Assembly (NCBI RefSeq): GCF_005217615.1
Contig: NZ_SZNK01000001.1
Location: 2,816,501-2,880,500, forward strand
Direction: 5' to 3'
Source of the DNA: Brevibacillus antibioticus
GTDB taxonomy: Bacteria > Bacillota > Bacilli > Brevibacillales > Brevibacillaceae
Length of the DNA: 64,000 nucleotides
This document shows, one piece after another, positions 31,231-39,560 of this stretch (the first letter of the stretch is position 1; every line of letters starts with the position of its first letter). The translations under genes and the position numbers were made by a program. The notes beneath the pieces are model-generated. The model saw nothing but the letters and a program-made list of their open reading frames with translations, made no database searches and was not told the origin of the DNA.

Positions 31231-31434
31231 TCAATCTGCTTCGAGCATTTCTTGGATCGTTTCAGCAAACAAATCCTTCAAAGCCGACTGTACGTCGTCC
31301 ACAGACTTCATATCCTTCTCTTTGATCCAATGTTTGATCTGCTCTTTTGACATCATAAAAAATCTCCCAACCTTTCTAAGACTAATTGTAATTTAGAGGT
31401 TGAGAGTTTACACAGAATATTTTACAGACTCTTC
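31231..31434 (-). mobile_element. IS256-family insertion sequence remnant (left end and transposase N-terminus)
   Basis: Positions 31397-31434 on the minus strand read GAGTCTGTAAAATATTCTGT then GTAAACTC, typical of IS256-type terminal repeats. A GGGAG site and ATG 31356 open MMSKEQIKHWIKEKDMKSVD then DVQSALKDLFAETIQEMLEA, the mutator-type transposase start, which stops at 31231. Catalytic DDE core and right end are missing. Confidence 0.65.
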
Positions 31435-31540
31435 AAGTTTTTTGTTGAATGCAAACTTATTATTCACCTTCAATCAAAGCGCTGTTTTATTTATCTTTTA
31501 GCCAAAATGAATTAAGATTAGTTCAGATTTTAACAGGTAG

Positions 31541-31636
31541 CGCGCGGAATGGTTTGATAGTTATTTTGATGATCCGACCGATCAAGCTGCTATCAATAGA
31601 GGTATTGATTGGTTCGAAGATGATAGATTCGAATAA
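31541..31636 (+). pseudogene. C-terminal fragment of an unknown gene
   Basis: One phase reads AEWFDSYFDDPTDQAAINRG then IDWFEDDRFE and TAA, without a start. Coherent acidic ending. Confidence 0.3.
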
Positions 31637-31666
31637 GAAATTTTTGATTCACGAAGGCGGAGTATC

Positions 31667-32020
31667 ATGAAAAAAATCCTACATAATAAGTTATTCATTG
31701 CTCTCTTTATTTTGATCCTACTTCCCTTTTCACTCTATTACATCGCATTTTATTCAACATTATTGATCGGGGAGGGAGAACTGACTAATGAGGTGTATTC
31801 GCCAAACAGTCAGTACGTTGCCAAGGTATATCGTGTTGGTGATGAAGGTGGCTTACGAGTAGATGTAAATACGGGACTTTTCGGTAGTGAGAGACTTATT
31901 TACTGGAGTTGGAAAGAAACCGAAGAAAAAGTAAAATGGCTTGACGATACCCACATTAAGATCAATGAGAGAGTTTTAGACGTTAGATTTGAGAAGTATG
32001 ACAAGAGAACAATGGATTAA
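31667..32020 (+). CDS. DUF5412-like membrane-anchored protein
   Basis: 117 residues after AAGGCGGAG. N-terminal hydrophobic helix (LFIALFILILLPFSLYYIAF) and an extracytoplasmic beta domain: LTNEVYSPNSQYVAKVYRVG, ERLIYWSWKETEEKVKWLDD then THIKINERVLDVRFEKYD. S-P-N-x-x-Y-x-A-K-x-Y and the closing W-x-D-x-x-x-I-x-I-N pattern match DUF5412 proteins. Function unknown. Confidence 0.68.
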   Translation: MKKILHNKLFIALFILILLPFSLYYIAFYSTLLIGEGELTNEVYSPNSQYVAKVYRVGDEGGLRVDVNTGLFGSERLIYWSWKETEEKVKWLDDTHIKINERVLDVRFEKYDKRTMD

Positions 32021-32232
32021 TTAGAGTAATTTTCATGCTCAGTAGGATATTCAAATACAAGGAGGAATTCCTCCTTATATTTGAATTAATTAAATAAAAA
32101 TAATTAATATGGTAAATATAGATACTCGTTAAAGGTTTAACCCATTCATATTTTGTATACATTAAATGAATTCACCCTCTTATCAGTACACACTGCAATC
32201 CTCATGAAGTCCCCATTTCATGAAAAGACCGA

Positions 32233-32334
32233 CTAAATATATTTAAGCTCTTCTAATTCCTTTAATATTTTCCTCGTTTTTGTTTCTTCTTCTGCATTCT
32301 TTACCCAATATTTCACTTCGAATTCCTTTTCCAT
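32233..32334 (-). CDS. Small acidic/basic helical protein, 33 residues
   Basis: ATG 32334 with GGGAGTG 7 nt upstream reads MEKEFEVKYWVKNAEEETKT then RKILKELEELKYI. Amphipathic, a good ribosome-binding site, no family known. Confidence 0.45.
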   Translation of the reverse strand: MEKEFEVKYWVKNAEEETKTRKILKELEELKYI

Positions 32335-32391
32335 CACCTTACACTCCCTTTGTCATAATAAAAACGATATTTCATCCATTGTTTTTTGACA

Positions 32392-32625
32392 TTATTCAAT
32401 TGGAAATAGTTCTTTCAGTTCATTTATGATCGCTTCTGTCTGCTCAGCTTTAACGCGATTTGTTTCATATGCAATACTATTACCAATCTCTTTAGCAACG
32501 TTACTAAGATAAGTATAATTAGCTACATCGCTTTCTAGCTTTTGAATGTATCTATGTACTTGACCAACTCTAATCTGCCTTGTCCCTCTTGTTTTCTTTG
32601 TATTTTCTATTTTACGCTCCCTCAC
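32392..32625 (-). CDS. Small hypothetical helical protein
   Basis: 77 residues from a GTG with no convincing ribosome-binding site. Basic N-terminus (RERKIENTKKTRGTRQIRVG) and coiled-coil-like remainder (VHRYIQKLESDVANYTYLSN, RVKAEQTEAIINELKELFPI). It may be a truncated phage-type protein. Lies between other small minus-strand genes. Confidence 0.4.
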   Translation of the reverse strand: MRERKIENTKKTRGTRQIRVGQVHRYIQKLESDVANYTYLSNVAKEIGNSIAYETNRVKAEQTEAIINELKELFPIE

Positions 32626-32653
32626 TCAAAGCTGTTTGCATAGAATCGCTGTT

Positions 32654-33091
32654 TTATATGCTCTTCTTTCCTTTTAACAAGAAACTCATAATATAAATAT
32701 GATAATAAAGCAATGAAGCTATTGCCCCAAGCTGGAATAATCTTCTAGCATCTGTTATATCTAAAAGTATCTTTCCACCTGACAACACAATTAAGGTAAG
32801 AAAAATAGCCAAGATACCAGAAATCAAGTAAACAACAACTTCAAAAACATACTTAAATATTGAATTTGAAATCCTTATTTTCCTCTTGACAATATCAATT
32901 ACTAATGAAATTGGAACGCCCAACAATAGATAAACAGGAGTTGCATATAACAGATAAATCATCACCAAACTGGCAAAAGAAAAGTAGTGTACGTTAGGTT
33001 CGCGATCATTTTCAGGAGTATAGTTTAAAAACGCTAATGACAGGCAAAAAATTACGGATGATACTAGTGCAATTAATATTTTTCTAATCAC
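32654..33091 (-). CDS. Four-helix membrane protein, unknown family
   Basis: 145 residues, four predicted membrane helices (ILIALVSSVIFCLSLAFL, SLVMIYLLYATPVYLLLGVP, VFEVVVYLISGILAIFLTLI, ASLLYYHIYIMSFLL). Only 18 nt downstream of the CPBP protease gene, so co-transcribed and likely a partner. No family recognised. Confidence 0.6.
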   Translation of the reverse strand: MIRKILIALVSSVIFCLSLAFLNYTPENDREPNVHYFSFASLVMIYLLYATPVYLLLGVPISLVIDIVKRKIRISNSIFKYVFEVVVYLISGILAIFLTLIVLSGGKILLDITDARRLFQLGAIASLLYYHIYIMSFLLKGKKSI

Positions 33092-33109
33092 AAATGCCTC
33101 CTAATCAAA

Positions 33110-33886
33110 TTACCTTTTCATTTGGATTCTTAATTCATTTGTTCTATAAGACTTTACATAGGTAAAGACAACAAAACTTAGAAAAGTCATTACACTAAAG
33201 ACACTTCCCTCAATGCCGTACTCGCCACCGTTTATTAACGTTTGCTGTGACAACTCTGTTGTTAACAATATTGTTTTATCTCGCCATATCCCCAATAACC
33301 CAGAGGTGTAGTTCCACGCGAAATGAAAACCACATGAAACCCAAATCGCTCCAGACTTTTCTCTCAACTGGGCATACCATACTCCAGCCAAAAACAAAGT
33401 TGTTATTGAAAGGAAGTCGATACCTAATCTAGTAAAATGAAATGCAGCGAAAAGTCCTGAACTAATTAAAGATGATGCTAGTGCACCAAACTTATATTTC
33501 AAAATTCCGTATATGTACCCTCTAATTAAAATTTCTTCTCCAAGTACAGCAATAATGCAGAAAACTGTCCAAGTAACAAACACTGTCCAATCAAAAGCAA
33601 ACTCAGTTATCTTATGCCCTTCAAACAAATAAGCAATAGTGAAAATGGCTAACAGAGAAATACATCCACCGTACAACCCCTTGATCAAATCGCAAAACAA
33701 GCCATTCAACTTTAAACCTATCGACCATTTTTTTCTGTCAAAATAGAAGTAAGTAATCAATGATGCAAAAATTATACAAATTGAAAAACCATTTTCCGCT
33801 AAATTCTGTAGTAACCATCCAAGCACAAAGAAACTGATAACAAAGAGCCCTAACCGCTTAAAAAATTCAGATATAAAATGTTTCAT
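33110..33886 (-). CDS. CPBP family intramembrane glutamic endopeptidase (CAAX protease-like)
   Basis: 258 residues with about seven membrane helices. The active-site motifs are present in order: VLGEEILIRGYIYG (E-E-x-x-x-R), LFAAFHFTRLG (F-x-x-x-H) and CGFHFAWNYTSG (H-x-x-x-N/B). These proteases act in the membrane; bacterial members are often linked to bacteriocin maturation or self-immunity. The downstream membrane protein is 18 nt away. No bacteriocin operon adjoins it. Confidence 0.85.
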   Translation of the reverse strand: MKHFISEFFKRLGLFVISFFVLGWLLQNLAENGFSICIIFASLITYFYFDRKKWSIGLKLNGLFCDLIKGLYGGCISLLAIFTIAYLFEGHKITEFAFDWTVFVTWTVFCIIAVLGEEILIRGYIYGILKYKFGALASSLISSGLFAAFHFTRLGIDFLSITTLFLAGVWYAQLREKSGAIWVSCGFHFAWNYTSGLLGIWRDKTILLTTELSQQTLINGGEYGIEGSVFSVMTFLSFVVFTYVKSYRTNELRIQMKR

Positions 33887-34012
33887 GCCTTTTCATCCAA
33901 TCAAATCACCGCTTTATCATGTTAACTATCGTGTTAAAAGACCTTATGATTTCGACCTGATTTTCCTAAGAGATTTTGGTATAATTATCCAAAAAGGTGG
34001 AGGTAAATTACT

Positions 34013-34177
34013 TTGTCGCTAATATCTAAGGTTGTATTAGCTTTGCTCCTTCTGTTATGGGCAGGTGCTGAGATATTCTTTACCCCAACTACAACAAAAA
34101 TTAAGGCAAGAATTTTGTTTTTCATTTCATTGGTCGTAATCAGCGGAGCGATTTACTGGATAGGGTATTGGTTTTAA
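34013..34177 (+). CDS. Small two-helix membrane protein
   Basis: 54 residues from TTG 34013 with AAAGGTGGAGG upstream (9-nt spacing). It reads SLISKVVLALLLLWAGAEIF then TTKIKARILFFISLVVISGA. Small membrane proteins with this pattern are common in Bacillota; no role known. Confidence 0.55.
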   Translation: MSLISKVVLALLLLLWAGAEIFFTPTTTKIKARILFFISLVVISGAIYWIGYWF

Positions 34178-34254
34178 TATCCGCCTTAACTCCCTACATA
34201 GTAGATTGAAATTACCTAAATGCACGTCAAAGCCTGGATATAACAACGTTTGTA

Positions 34255-34400
34255 TATAGTGTACCGACAGGATTTACATGGAGAGGCGAACATGATAGGC
34301 TCTGGAGCCAAGCGAATCCATTACAGGCATTGCTCCGTTCGCCCTTAATCATGCTCGTAGAGGCTCCGTGTCAATCCGTCTATACTGTTGGTACACCATA
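34255..34400. repeat. 146-bp imperfect palindromic element (MITE-like or structured RNA)
   Basis: Ends TATAGTGTACC and GGTACACCATA pair with one mismatch; next GACAGGATT pairs with AATCCGTC, and ACATGGAG with CTCCGTGT. The centre folds again (GGCGAAC / GTTCGCC, GGAGC / GCTCC, GGCTC TG GAGCC). No coding frame. Only one copy in this window. Confidence 0.55.
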
Positions 34401-34469
34401 TGTAATCCCTACAGCCTGTATGGATGGCAGGTGTTTCTTGGCAAGTTAATATAATACACAATTTGTTAA

Positions 34470-34565
34470 TCATTCTTCGGCGTCATTAACGCATGCTTCA
34501 CACAACTCGCCTACATCGTCAGCATAGTAATCAACTTCTGACAAACAATTACTGCATACTTTCAT
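34470..34565 (-). CDS. Tiny zinc-knuckle protein
   Basis: 31 residues, strong GGAGG site 8 nt before ATG 34565. It reads MKVCSNCLSEVDYYADDVGE then LCEACVNDAEE: two C-x-x-C motifs 16 residues apart, acidic. Probably binds one zinc. Similar tiny proteins are encoded at 17307-17453 and, in decayed form, at 29183-29242. Lies just after the Zn-ribbon endonuclease-like gene. Confidence 0.6.
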   Translation of the reverse strand: MKVCSNCLSEVDYYADDVGELCEACVNDAEE

Positions 34566-34620
34566 TGTTCTTTCCTCCTTAGGTATTTTTTAAGAAACAC
34601 ATTGAAATCCCCATTTTATT

Positions 34621-35787
34621 CTAAATTTTTTTACATTTGATGCACCATTGATTGTAACTTTTGATGTCGTTCGGTCTCTTGAAAAATTGATGACCGTTTT
34701 CGCATTCAAATAGATACTGACCTTTGTTGCCCAAATATACTGTAGACAATAGTTTCTCCTTAAATTCCAAAGCAAGCTGTTGCAATTGATTTAAACGGGA
34801 TATATATTGATAGAACCCATCGAAGGAGAAATTTTTTATCTGATACTGTTCCACAACTGCACCATTCTTTATCAGTTCTTTAAAAATAAACGACACAAGG
34901 TTTTCATCATTATTTGAGATTGAATAAGGTATCGTGATTATAGAAATCCCCATCCCTATACACTTCTCAATCTTTATTGAATCTCTCGTCAAAATATTTT
35001 CCAGCCCTTGAGAATTGCAATGGAAAAAGGAGTCAAAATCATAATGCTGTTTTCCGTGATGTTCAAATCCAATTTTCAATTCATCATTATATCCATCTAA
35101 CTCTTGTCCTTTAATAATACTTCTACTGCTCTTAAAAGGTTTACCAGTTAATCTCTCAAAGATAAATCTACATCTTTCTTCGCTGATGTTAATATAATTC
35201 TTACATTTAGGACACCAGCTACTGGATGAGATAATTGAGTTGGGTTTTGCTTCCCAAACATGACCATCGATGCACTGCCATTTTAATAACGTGTGTGCAT
35301 CAAGATAGTCATTGCTCAAACACTTGCCGCCTCTGCTCCTTGCAACTTCTTGCATAGTTACAATGCCTAATCTCTGTGTTTTTGCTCTTTCACCAATGTT
35401 ACACCTGCTACAGAAAGCATTTTTATGTTTGATTTGAACTAAACTTCTTTTGAAGTGATGTCCTGATTTACAAATCCACTCTAACTTTTGACTGCCACCT
35501 TTGAAATCACTTGTAAGCAGTTTACCTTCAAAGAATTTCGCAGTTTCAATTGCATCTTCAAGGGTGTATTTTTTGATATGTCCTGAGCACTCCATACACC
35601 ATTGTCCAATTTTAACTTTAACAGGCTGCTTCATAAAACGATGACCATGCTTGCATTCCCACTCTAAAGGAGTAGAGCTTGATTCATACTGTTTAGAAAT
35701 ACACTTACCTTCGTATTGTGCTGCAAGAACTTGCATCTGCTGAATTGTCAATTTTCTAGACACATGATCATCCCATTTCCCCATCAA
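34621..35787 (-). CDS. Zinc-ribbon repeat protein with a PD-(D/E)XK-like nuclease core
   Basis: 388 residues. Repeated treble-clef motifs (W-x-C-x-x-G-H-x-F/W ... W-C-x-x-C): LEWECKHGHRFMKQPVKVKI, LEWICKSGHHFKRSLVQIKH, LKWQCIDGHVWEAKPNSIIS, and FECENGHQFFKRPNDIKSYN. Between repeats three and four lies ELDGYNDELKIGFEHHGKQH then YDFDSFFH...RDSIKIEKCIGMGISIITIPY, where D, E and Q-x-x-H fit a Vsr/PD-(D/E)XK nuclease fold. The architecture is seen in phage and mobile homing-type endonucleases. No good ribosome-binding site at 35787; a short leader start is possible. Confidence 0.65.
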   Translation of the reverse strand: MMGKWDDHVSRKLTIQQMQVLAAQYEGKCISKQYESSSTPLEWECKHGHRFMKQPVKVKIGQWCMECSGHIKKYTLEDAIETAKFFEGKLLTSDFKGGSQKLEWICKSGHHFKRSLVQIKHKNAFCSRCNIGERAKTQRLGIVTMQEVARSRGGKCLSNDYLDAHTLLKWQCIDGHVWEAKPNSIISSSSWCPKCKNYINISEERCRFIFERLTGKPFKSSRSIIKGQELDGYNDELKIGFEHHGKQHYDFDSFFHCNSQGLENILTRDSIKIEKCIGMGISIITIPYSISNNDENLVSFIFKELIKNGAVVEQYQIKNFSFDGFYQYISRLNQLQQLALEFKEKLLSTVYLGNKGQYLFECENGHQFFKRPNDIKSYNQWCIKCKKI

Positions 35788-35853
35788 ACCATCTTTTAAC
35801 CTGTTTCTAGTATCACCAAGCTTAAATTATCTCGACTTTGGTATGCCTTTTTA

Positions 35854-36792
35854 TTAATCTTCATACGCTTTCACGATTTCTGCTTTACTTCCTTCGACTA
35901 TAATTAAATCACGCGGTTCTCTATCATCATATGCACCATGAAAATCTACCGATTTAGTATAGAATGAAATATCTTCAGCAATACTGTAACCGTACCTTTC
36001 TAGTTCATCACTGTAAAGTCCATCACCACTAAATGGATATTTTGAGTATTTGATTGAATTGTATTCAGTATCTAAAAGTTTTACAAAAGCCTTTTCTGCA
36101 TCAGCGATGATTTTCAGTTTATCTGGCTCATATCCAAAATCTTTCTTAAATTCTTCAATCGTTCCAAAGGTATTTACATTTAAATATTTTACGTCAAATA
36201 AAAAAATAAACAGTTCATCAGTTACCCTTGAAGATGAAGATTTAGGATGGAGGTTTGTCAAAATATCAAGTCTGGCATGGTGTGCATTTTCATATAATCT
36301 CGTCAAGCTATCATTCTCTTTAGAAATTCCTACATACAGTAGTTCAAATGTGCAAAATTGTCTAAAATCAAAATCATGATCTGCATCTGTTCTTGCGGTA
36401 ACTGTTTGATGAGAATTCTGGTATAAGAAAGATGTTGGCGTGAACCAAATGTGAATATGATTTGGATTAGAGACCTCTGACACCCTAAACAACCTGTCTC
36501 CTATTTCTATATTGATAGTCTTGAACGGTACATTATATTTTTCTAAATCGTATAATAAATAATAACGGATTGTAGGACTGATAATATCCCCCATCTTTAA
36601 CTTAAAATGAAACACACCCTCATTTTGATCAAAAGAATATTCATAAAACAATAACTCTTTTCTTTGTCCCATCATGTACAGTTTTGAATTTTTAACAACA
36701 TTCTTAACTTCCACATCATCAGATAACCAAGAACCTTCTTGATTTGTGATTGGAGGGAAAACAAGACTAAGATCACTTAGTAAAAATTTCAT
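35854..36792 (-). CDS. Hypothetical protein, possible GIY-YIG-like nuclease domain
   Basis: 312 residues from ATG 36792 (GCAGGAGGC upstream); a longer reading from 36843 lacks a site. N-terminal half beta-rich (KLYMMGQRKELLFYEYSFDQ). Middle: FRQFCTFELLYVGISKENDS then LTRLYENAHHARLDILTNLH and SRVTDELFIFLFDVKYL. Y-V-G-I-S-K ... L-x-R-L-x-x-x-H-H is reminiscent of GIY-YIG nucleases, where Y-I-G and an arginine/histidine are catalytic, but the first G-I-Y is missing. First of several unknown genes in a possible defence group. Confidence 0.45.
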   Translation of the reverse strand: MKFLLSDLSLVFPPITNQEGSWLSDDVEVKNVVKNSKLYMMGQRKELLFYEYSFDQNEGVFHFKLKMGDIISPTIRYYLLYDLEKYNVPFKTINIEIGDRLFRVSEVSNPNHIHIWFTPTSFLYQNSHQTVTARTDADHDFDFRQFCTFELLYVGISKENDSLTRLYENAHHARLDILTNLHPKSSSSRVTDELFIFLFDVKYLNVNTFGTIEEFKKDFGYEPDKLKIIADAEKAFVKLLDTEYNSIKYSKYPFSGDGLYSDELERYGYSIAEDISFYTKSVDFHGAYDDREPRDLIIVEGSKAEIVKAYED

Positions 36793-36855
36793 AAATGCTG
36801 CCTCCTGCTTAACAATATAATATCCATAAACACACCTGATCAAAATCTTCTTTTA

Positions 36856-37488
36856 TTAAAATAATCGATTGACTTCACTCTTAATTTCCTTCAATTCATC
36901 CATCTCACTGTCCAACAATTCGAGAATGTTATCAAATTCACTATTTAGAATGCCAATATCATCTTTAAGACGGAGTAAGCCTCCATGGAATTCGTCTGAG
37001 TACCATCTATTTTCTATATGGAGGTCTAAATACTCCAGTTCTTCCCCATTTGAATCGCTGTCAAATCCTTCAATAATACCCCTAAAGGTTTCGGAATATT
37101 GGAAGTCACACGATAAAGATCTCATTTCTAACTCTATTTTCTCAAAGCTTTTTAATAGTCCATCTTTTTGAAGATCAAATCTAATCTCTTTAATTAGGGA
37201 CTCTCCTTGTATTGTCTCATGCAATCTGTTTATGGTTTGCATATACGAAATCATGAATTCCAAAATTAGCTCGATATAACTTCTATAGAGGTAAACGATA
37301 GGGGTAATTTGCCGTATCATAATCTCGTCTTTTTTTCGGTTACTTAAGAGGTTTGTATGTAACTTTTGTGCAGATTTATATACATTCAGTAGATAAGACC
37401 GATCAAAATCCTTACAAGAATCTAAGAGTGATTTCGAGTTATAGTTGTCCCATGATGCGATATAAAATCTATCCCGATTCTTTTTCAC
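36856..37488 (-). CDS. Hypothetical helical protein
   Basis: 210 residues from GTG 37488 with AGAGGG 8 nt upstream. All-helical: SKSLLDSCKDFDRSYLLNVY, RQITPIVYLYRSYIELILEF, HETIQGESLIKEIRFDLQKD and a C-terminal coiled coil SEFDNILELLDSEMDELKEI. The I-x-x-L-Y-R-S-x-I-E-L stretch recalls HEPN-type helices, without the R-x4-6-H catalytic motif. It is followed after 63 nt by the GIY-YIG-like gene, so likely one operon. Confidence 0.5.
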   Translation of the reverse strand: MKKNRDRFYIASWDNYNSKSLLDSCKDFDRSYLLNVYKSAQKLHTNLLSNRKKDEIMIRQITPIVYLYRSYIELILEFMISYMQTINRLHETIQGESLIKEIRFDLQKDGLLKSFEKIELEMRSLSCDFQYSETFRGIIEGFDSDSNGEELEYLDLHIENRWYSDEFHGGLLRLKDDIGILNSEFDNILELLDSEMDELKEIKSEVNRLF

Positions 37489-37520
37489 TGATATTACCCT
37501 CTTCTCATGAAATATTGATT

Positions 37521-37859
37521 TCAACTAAAATGTTTTCTAGAATTGGGATACAGCGTTTCCCCAAAAGCAATCGCATCTTCTTGTTTTTCGCGCGCGTCAT
37601 TGTACCAAGGTTTAATTAAATTAAATAATTCAAATTCAGTTGGAATCCAGTGTGAGTAGACTATATTTAGTTGTCCATTTTTTTGCAAGGAAAGAAGATG
37701 ACTTCTAACATTTGTAATTTCACTAACATCAACTATGTTAACTCTATTTCCAGTGACTCGTTCCTCTGACTGGCGATATCTCCAATTAAATGCACCACCG
37801 ACCTTTTCCCATATAGTAAATACACCAAATTTATCCCTCCACATATCAATAATTGCCAT
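37521..37859 (-). CDS. Hypothetical protein
   Basis: 112 residues from the ATG at 37859; the ribosome-binding site is weak and starts at 37865-37871 are possible. It reads AIIDMWRDKFGVFTIWEKVG, NVRSHLLSLQKNGQLNIVYS, FELFNLIKPWYNDAREKQED. Soluble, unknown family. First gene of a run of four minus-strand genes (37.9 to 34.6 kb). Confidence 0.45.
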   Translation of the reverse strand: MAIIDMWRDKFGVFTIWEKVGGAFNWRYRQSEERVTGNRVNIVDVSEITNVRSHLLSLQKNGQLNIVYSHWIPTEFELFNLIKPWYNDAREKQEDAIAFGETLYPNSRKHFS

Positions 37860-37871
37860 TAGCACCATCAC

Positions 37872-38131
37872 AGTTTTATTCTGAGCAAAAAATATTCATA
37901 ATCCACCTTCTTAATAAAATCTAGTTGATATTCGCATGCCAATTATACCAAATATTTCTTGCCCCTTCGACGTAGTGCTAAGACTATCTGTAAGGCGTAT
38001 ATGGGACGTGTTGCGTAATTGGTAATGGTGTGTTTATAGGTAATGAGGGATTGAACGTGTGTAGGGCATTGTGGAGGGTTTTAAAGTGGCTTATTGTGGA
38101 TCATCACGTAATGATACATTTTAGATGGTAA
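37872..38131. other. Intergenic stretch, nothing recognised
   Basis: A GT-rich plus strand (about 38000-38110) without a coherent frame, hairpin or repeat match. Confidence 0.35.
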
Positions 38132-38239
38132 AATGGATACTCACCAATAAAAGCTACAATTGATAAAGTGCTTAAAGCTGCAAAGAAGTGTAATCCCAAA
38201 GTTAGTTATGCGACTTTTGTTTCCACCCTTATAAAATGA
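38132..38239 (+). pseudogene. C-terminal fragment of an unknown gene
   Basis: One phase reads GYSPIKATIDKVLKAAKKCN then PKVSYATFVSTLIK and TGA, followed by a terminator hairpin. No start. Possibly the tail of a phage or IS gene. Confidence 0.3.
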
Positions 38240-38242
38240 AAA

Positions 38243-38284
38243 AGGCAACCCATTTCGTAAATGAATGAGTTGCTTTTCTCATTT
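38243..38284 (+). terminator. Intrinsic terminator
   Basis: AAAGGCAACCCATT / AATGAATGAGTTGCTTTT imperfect hairpin with a T-rich tail. Confidence 0.65.
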
Positions 38285-38302
38285 TATAAAGCTTGTCCAA
38301 TT

Positions 38303-38545
38303 TTACTTGATGATAGAAAAGACGGGCTTGTCCTCATTTAAAATAACCTTTTGATGACTCACCAAACGCAAATTGTGCTCAATCAGCTTGTTGCGGGCGT
38401 AAGGGTCGCCTTTGGCCATGAGTCGGAGGTACTTTTCTTCTTCGGTGTCCTGAAGCGGTTGCGGGAAAGCATTGTTCTTAACATAAGCCACAAAAACGAG
38501 AAGTTCTTTAAAAACAAGGGAAAGCGCCGCGATAATGCTGGACAT
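38303..38545 (-). pseudogene. sigK N-terminal fragment (spoIVCB-like half)
   Basis: Promoter region, GGAGGTG site, ATG 38545 and the first 60 codons are nearly identical to intact sigK ([20 protein letters not shown] ... [13 protein letters not shown]). Homology stops at 38365 and the frame continues into unrelated [18 protein letters not shown]. The pro-sequence is intact. It lacks regions 2.3 to 4.2, so it cannot be a sigma factor. The break is about 55 codons earlier than the usual skin junction. Confidence 0.85.
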
Positions 38546-38670
38546 GGCTGCCACCTCCACGTCTGGAATAGCTTACTTCTATGCTTATGTGGGCGGTCGC
38601 CTATATGTGCATGTACGCTAAAATAACCGAGTGAGTAAGCGAAACGTTCATTATTACAAAGACGTAACGG

Positions 38671-39231
38671 TTAGTGGCTGATTATACGAAGGTAAATGAA
38701 CACGAGCGAGTCAGATATTCCAAAAACCGCATGGTCATCCCAATCGTCTTTTATCGAAATAATTTCAAGATTACTTAATTGAGGTTGTAACAATTGGATA
38801 AACTCCTCAGACACACCATCTTCTCTCAGTTCCTTATTCAAGTTTTCCATGTACACTGTACTGTTCATGCGTTTCATTTGATTTGGATTTACATACTGCG
38901 GAAAAATATAGGTATGTAAAACATGAACGACCTCCTCTTTTGAGAAGTCATCCCCATAAAGATCAGACCAACTCTCCCAATGATGGACATACTTTTTAAA
39001 GACACCTACAAACGCATCTTCCCATGACATAAATTGTTTTCTTGGAGCAAATACCAAGGTACCCGTAAAGCCACCTTGCTTAACATAATGATTCAGTCTA
39101 CCATCGACAATTAAAACGCTATCCAATGGAAGATAGATTACGTAAATCTCCTCCTGACTTAATTGAGAATGTAACCATTTTTCAGTGAACACCTCTGTGT
39201 TTTCAAATAAGTTTCTTAATTTGTCAGGCAT
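38671..39231 (-). CDS. Hypothetical cytoplasmic protein
   Basis: 186 residues after TGGGAGGC. Soluble and acidic: VFTEKWLHSQLSQEEIYVIY, GGFTGTLVFAPRKQFMSWED, YGDDFSKEEVVHVLHTYIFP, KDDWDDHAVFGISDSLVFIY. Family not recognised. Size, acidity and the nearby SMI1/Imm22 operon would fit an immunity protein. Confidence 0.55.
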   Translation of the reverse strand: MPDKLRNLFENTEVFTEKWLHSQLSQEEIYVIYLPLDSVLIVDGRLNHYVKQGGFTGTLVFAPRKQFMSWEDAFVGVFKKYVHHWESWSDLYGDDFSKEEVVHVLHTYIFPQYVNPNQMKRMNSTVYMENLNKELREDGVSEEFIQLLQPQLSNLEIISIKDDWDDHAVFGISDSLVFIYLRIISH

Positions 39232-39342
39232 ATGAGCCTCCCAATTTGTTTTAATTACAATATTTCCAAAATATTATATTTTTTGATACAATAATCCAAA
39301 TGAATTAGCATATACAAACCAAACATATTGGAGTGATCACCC

Positions 39343-39540
39343 ATGCTAGATTTTGGCGCTGTGTCGATCGAATCGGGTACTTTACTCTTCCAGCTCTTTG
39401 TCTTCCTCTTGCCTTTCGCACTTGTCATTGCTTGCTGCTTGTTCATCGTAAAGCGCACCGCAACCAGGCAAAAAGCCATCGACGAGCTGGAAAAACGCGT
39501 CGCAGCACTCGAGCAAGAAAGAAAGCGTCCGGAATTATAA
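39343..39540 (+). CDS. Small membrane protein with coiled-coil tail
   Basis: 65 residues after GGAGTGATC. One hydrophobic segment (GTLLFQLFVFLLPFALVIAC) then KRTATRQKAIDELEKRVAAL then EQERKRPEL, a short coiled coil. Similar single-pass proteins with an L-E-x-R-V-x-x-L-E tail are common in Bacillus (DUF4083-like). Its stop lies inside a terminator hairpin. Confidence 0.6.
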   Translation: MLDFGAVSIESGTLLFQLFVFLLPFALVIACCLFIVKRTATRQKAIDELEKRVAALEQERKRPEL

Positions 39541-39557
39541 CGGACGCTTTCCTTTTT
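39521..39557 (+). terminator. Intrinsic terminator overlapping the stop codon
   Basis: AAAGCGTCCG / CGGACGCTTT then CCTTTTTCC. Confidence 0.85.
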
Positions 39558-39560
39558 CCC

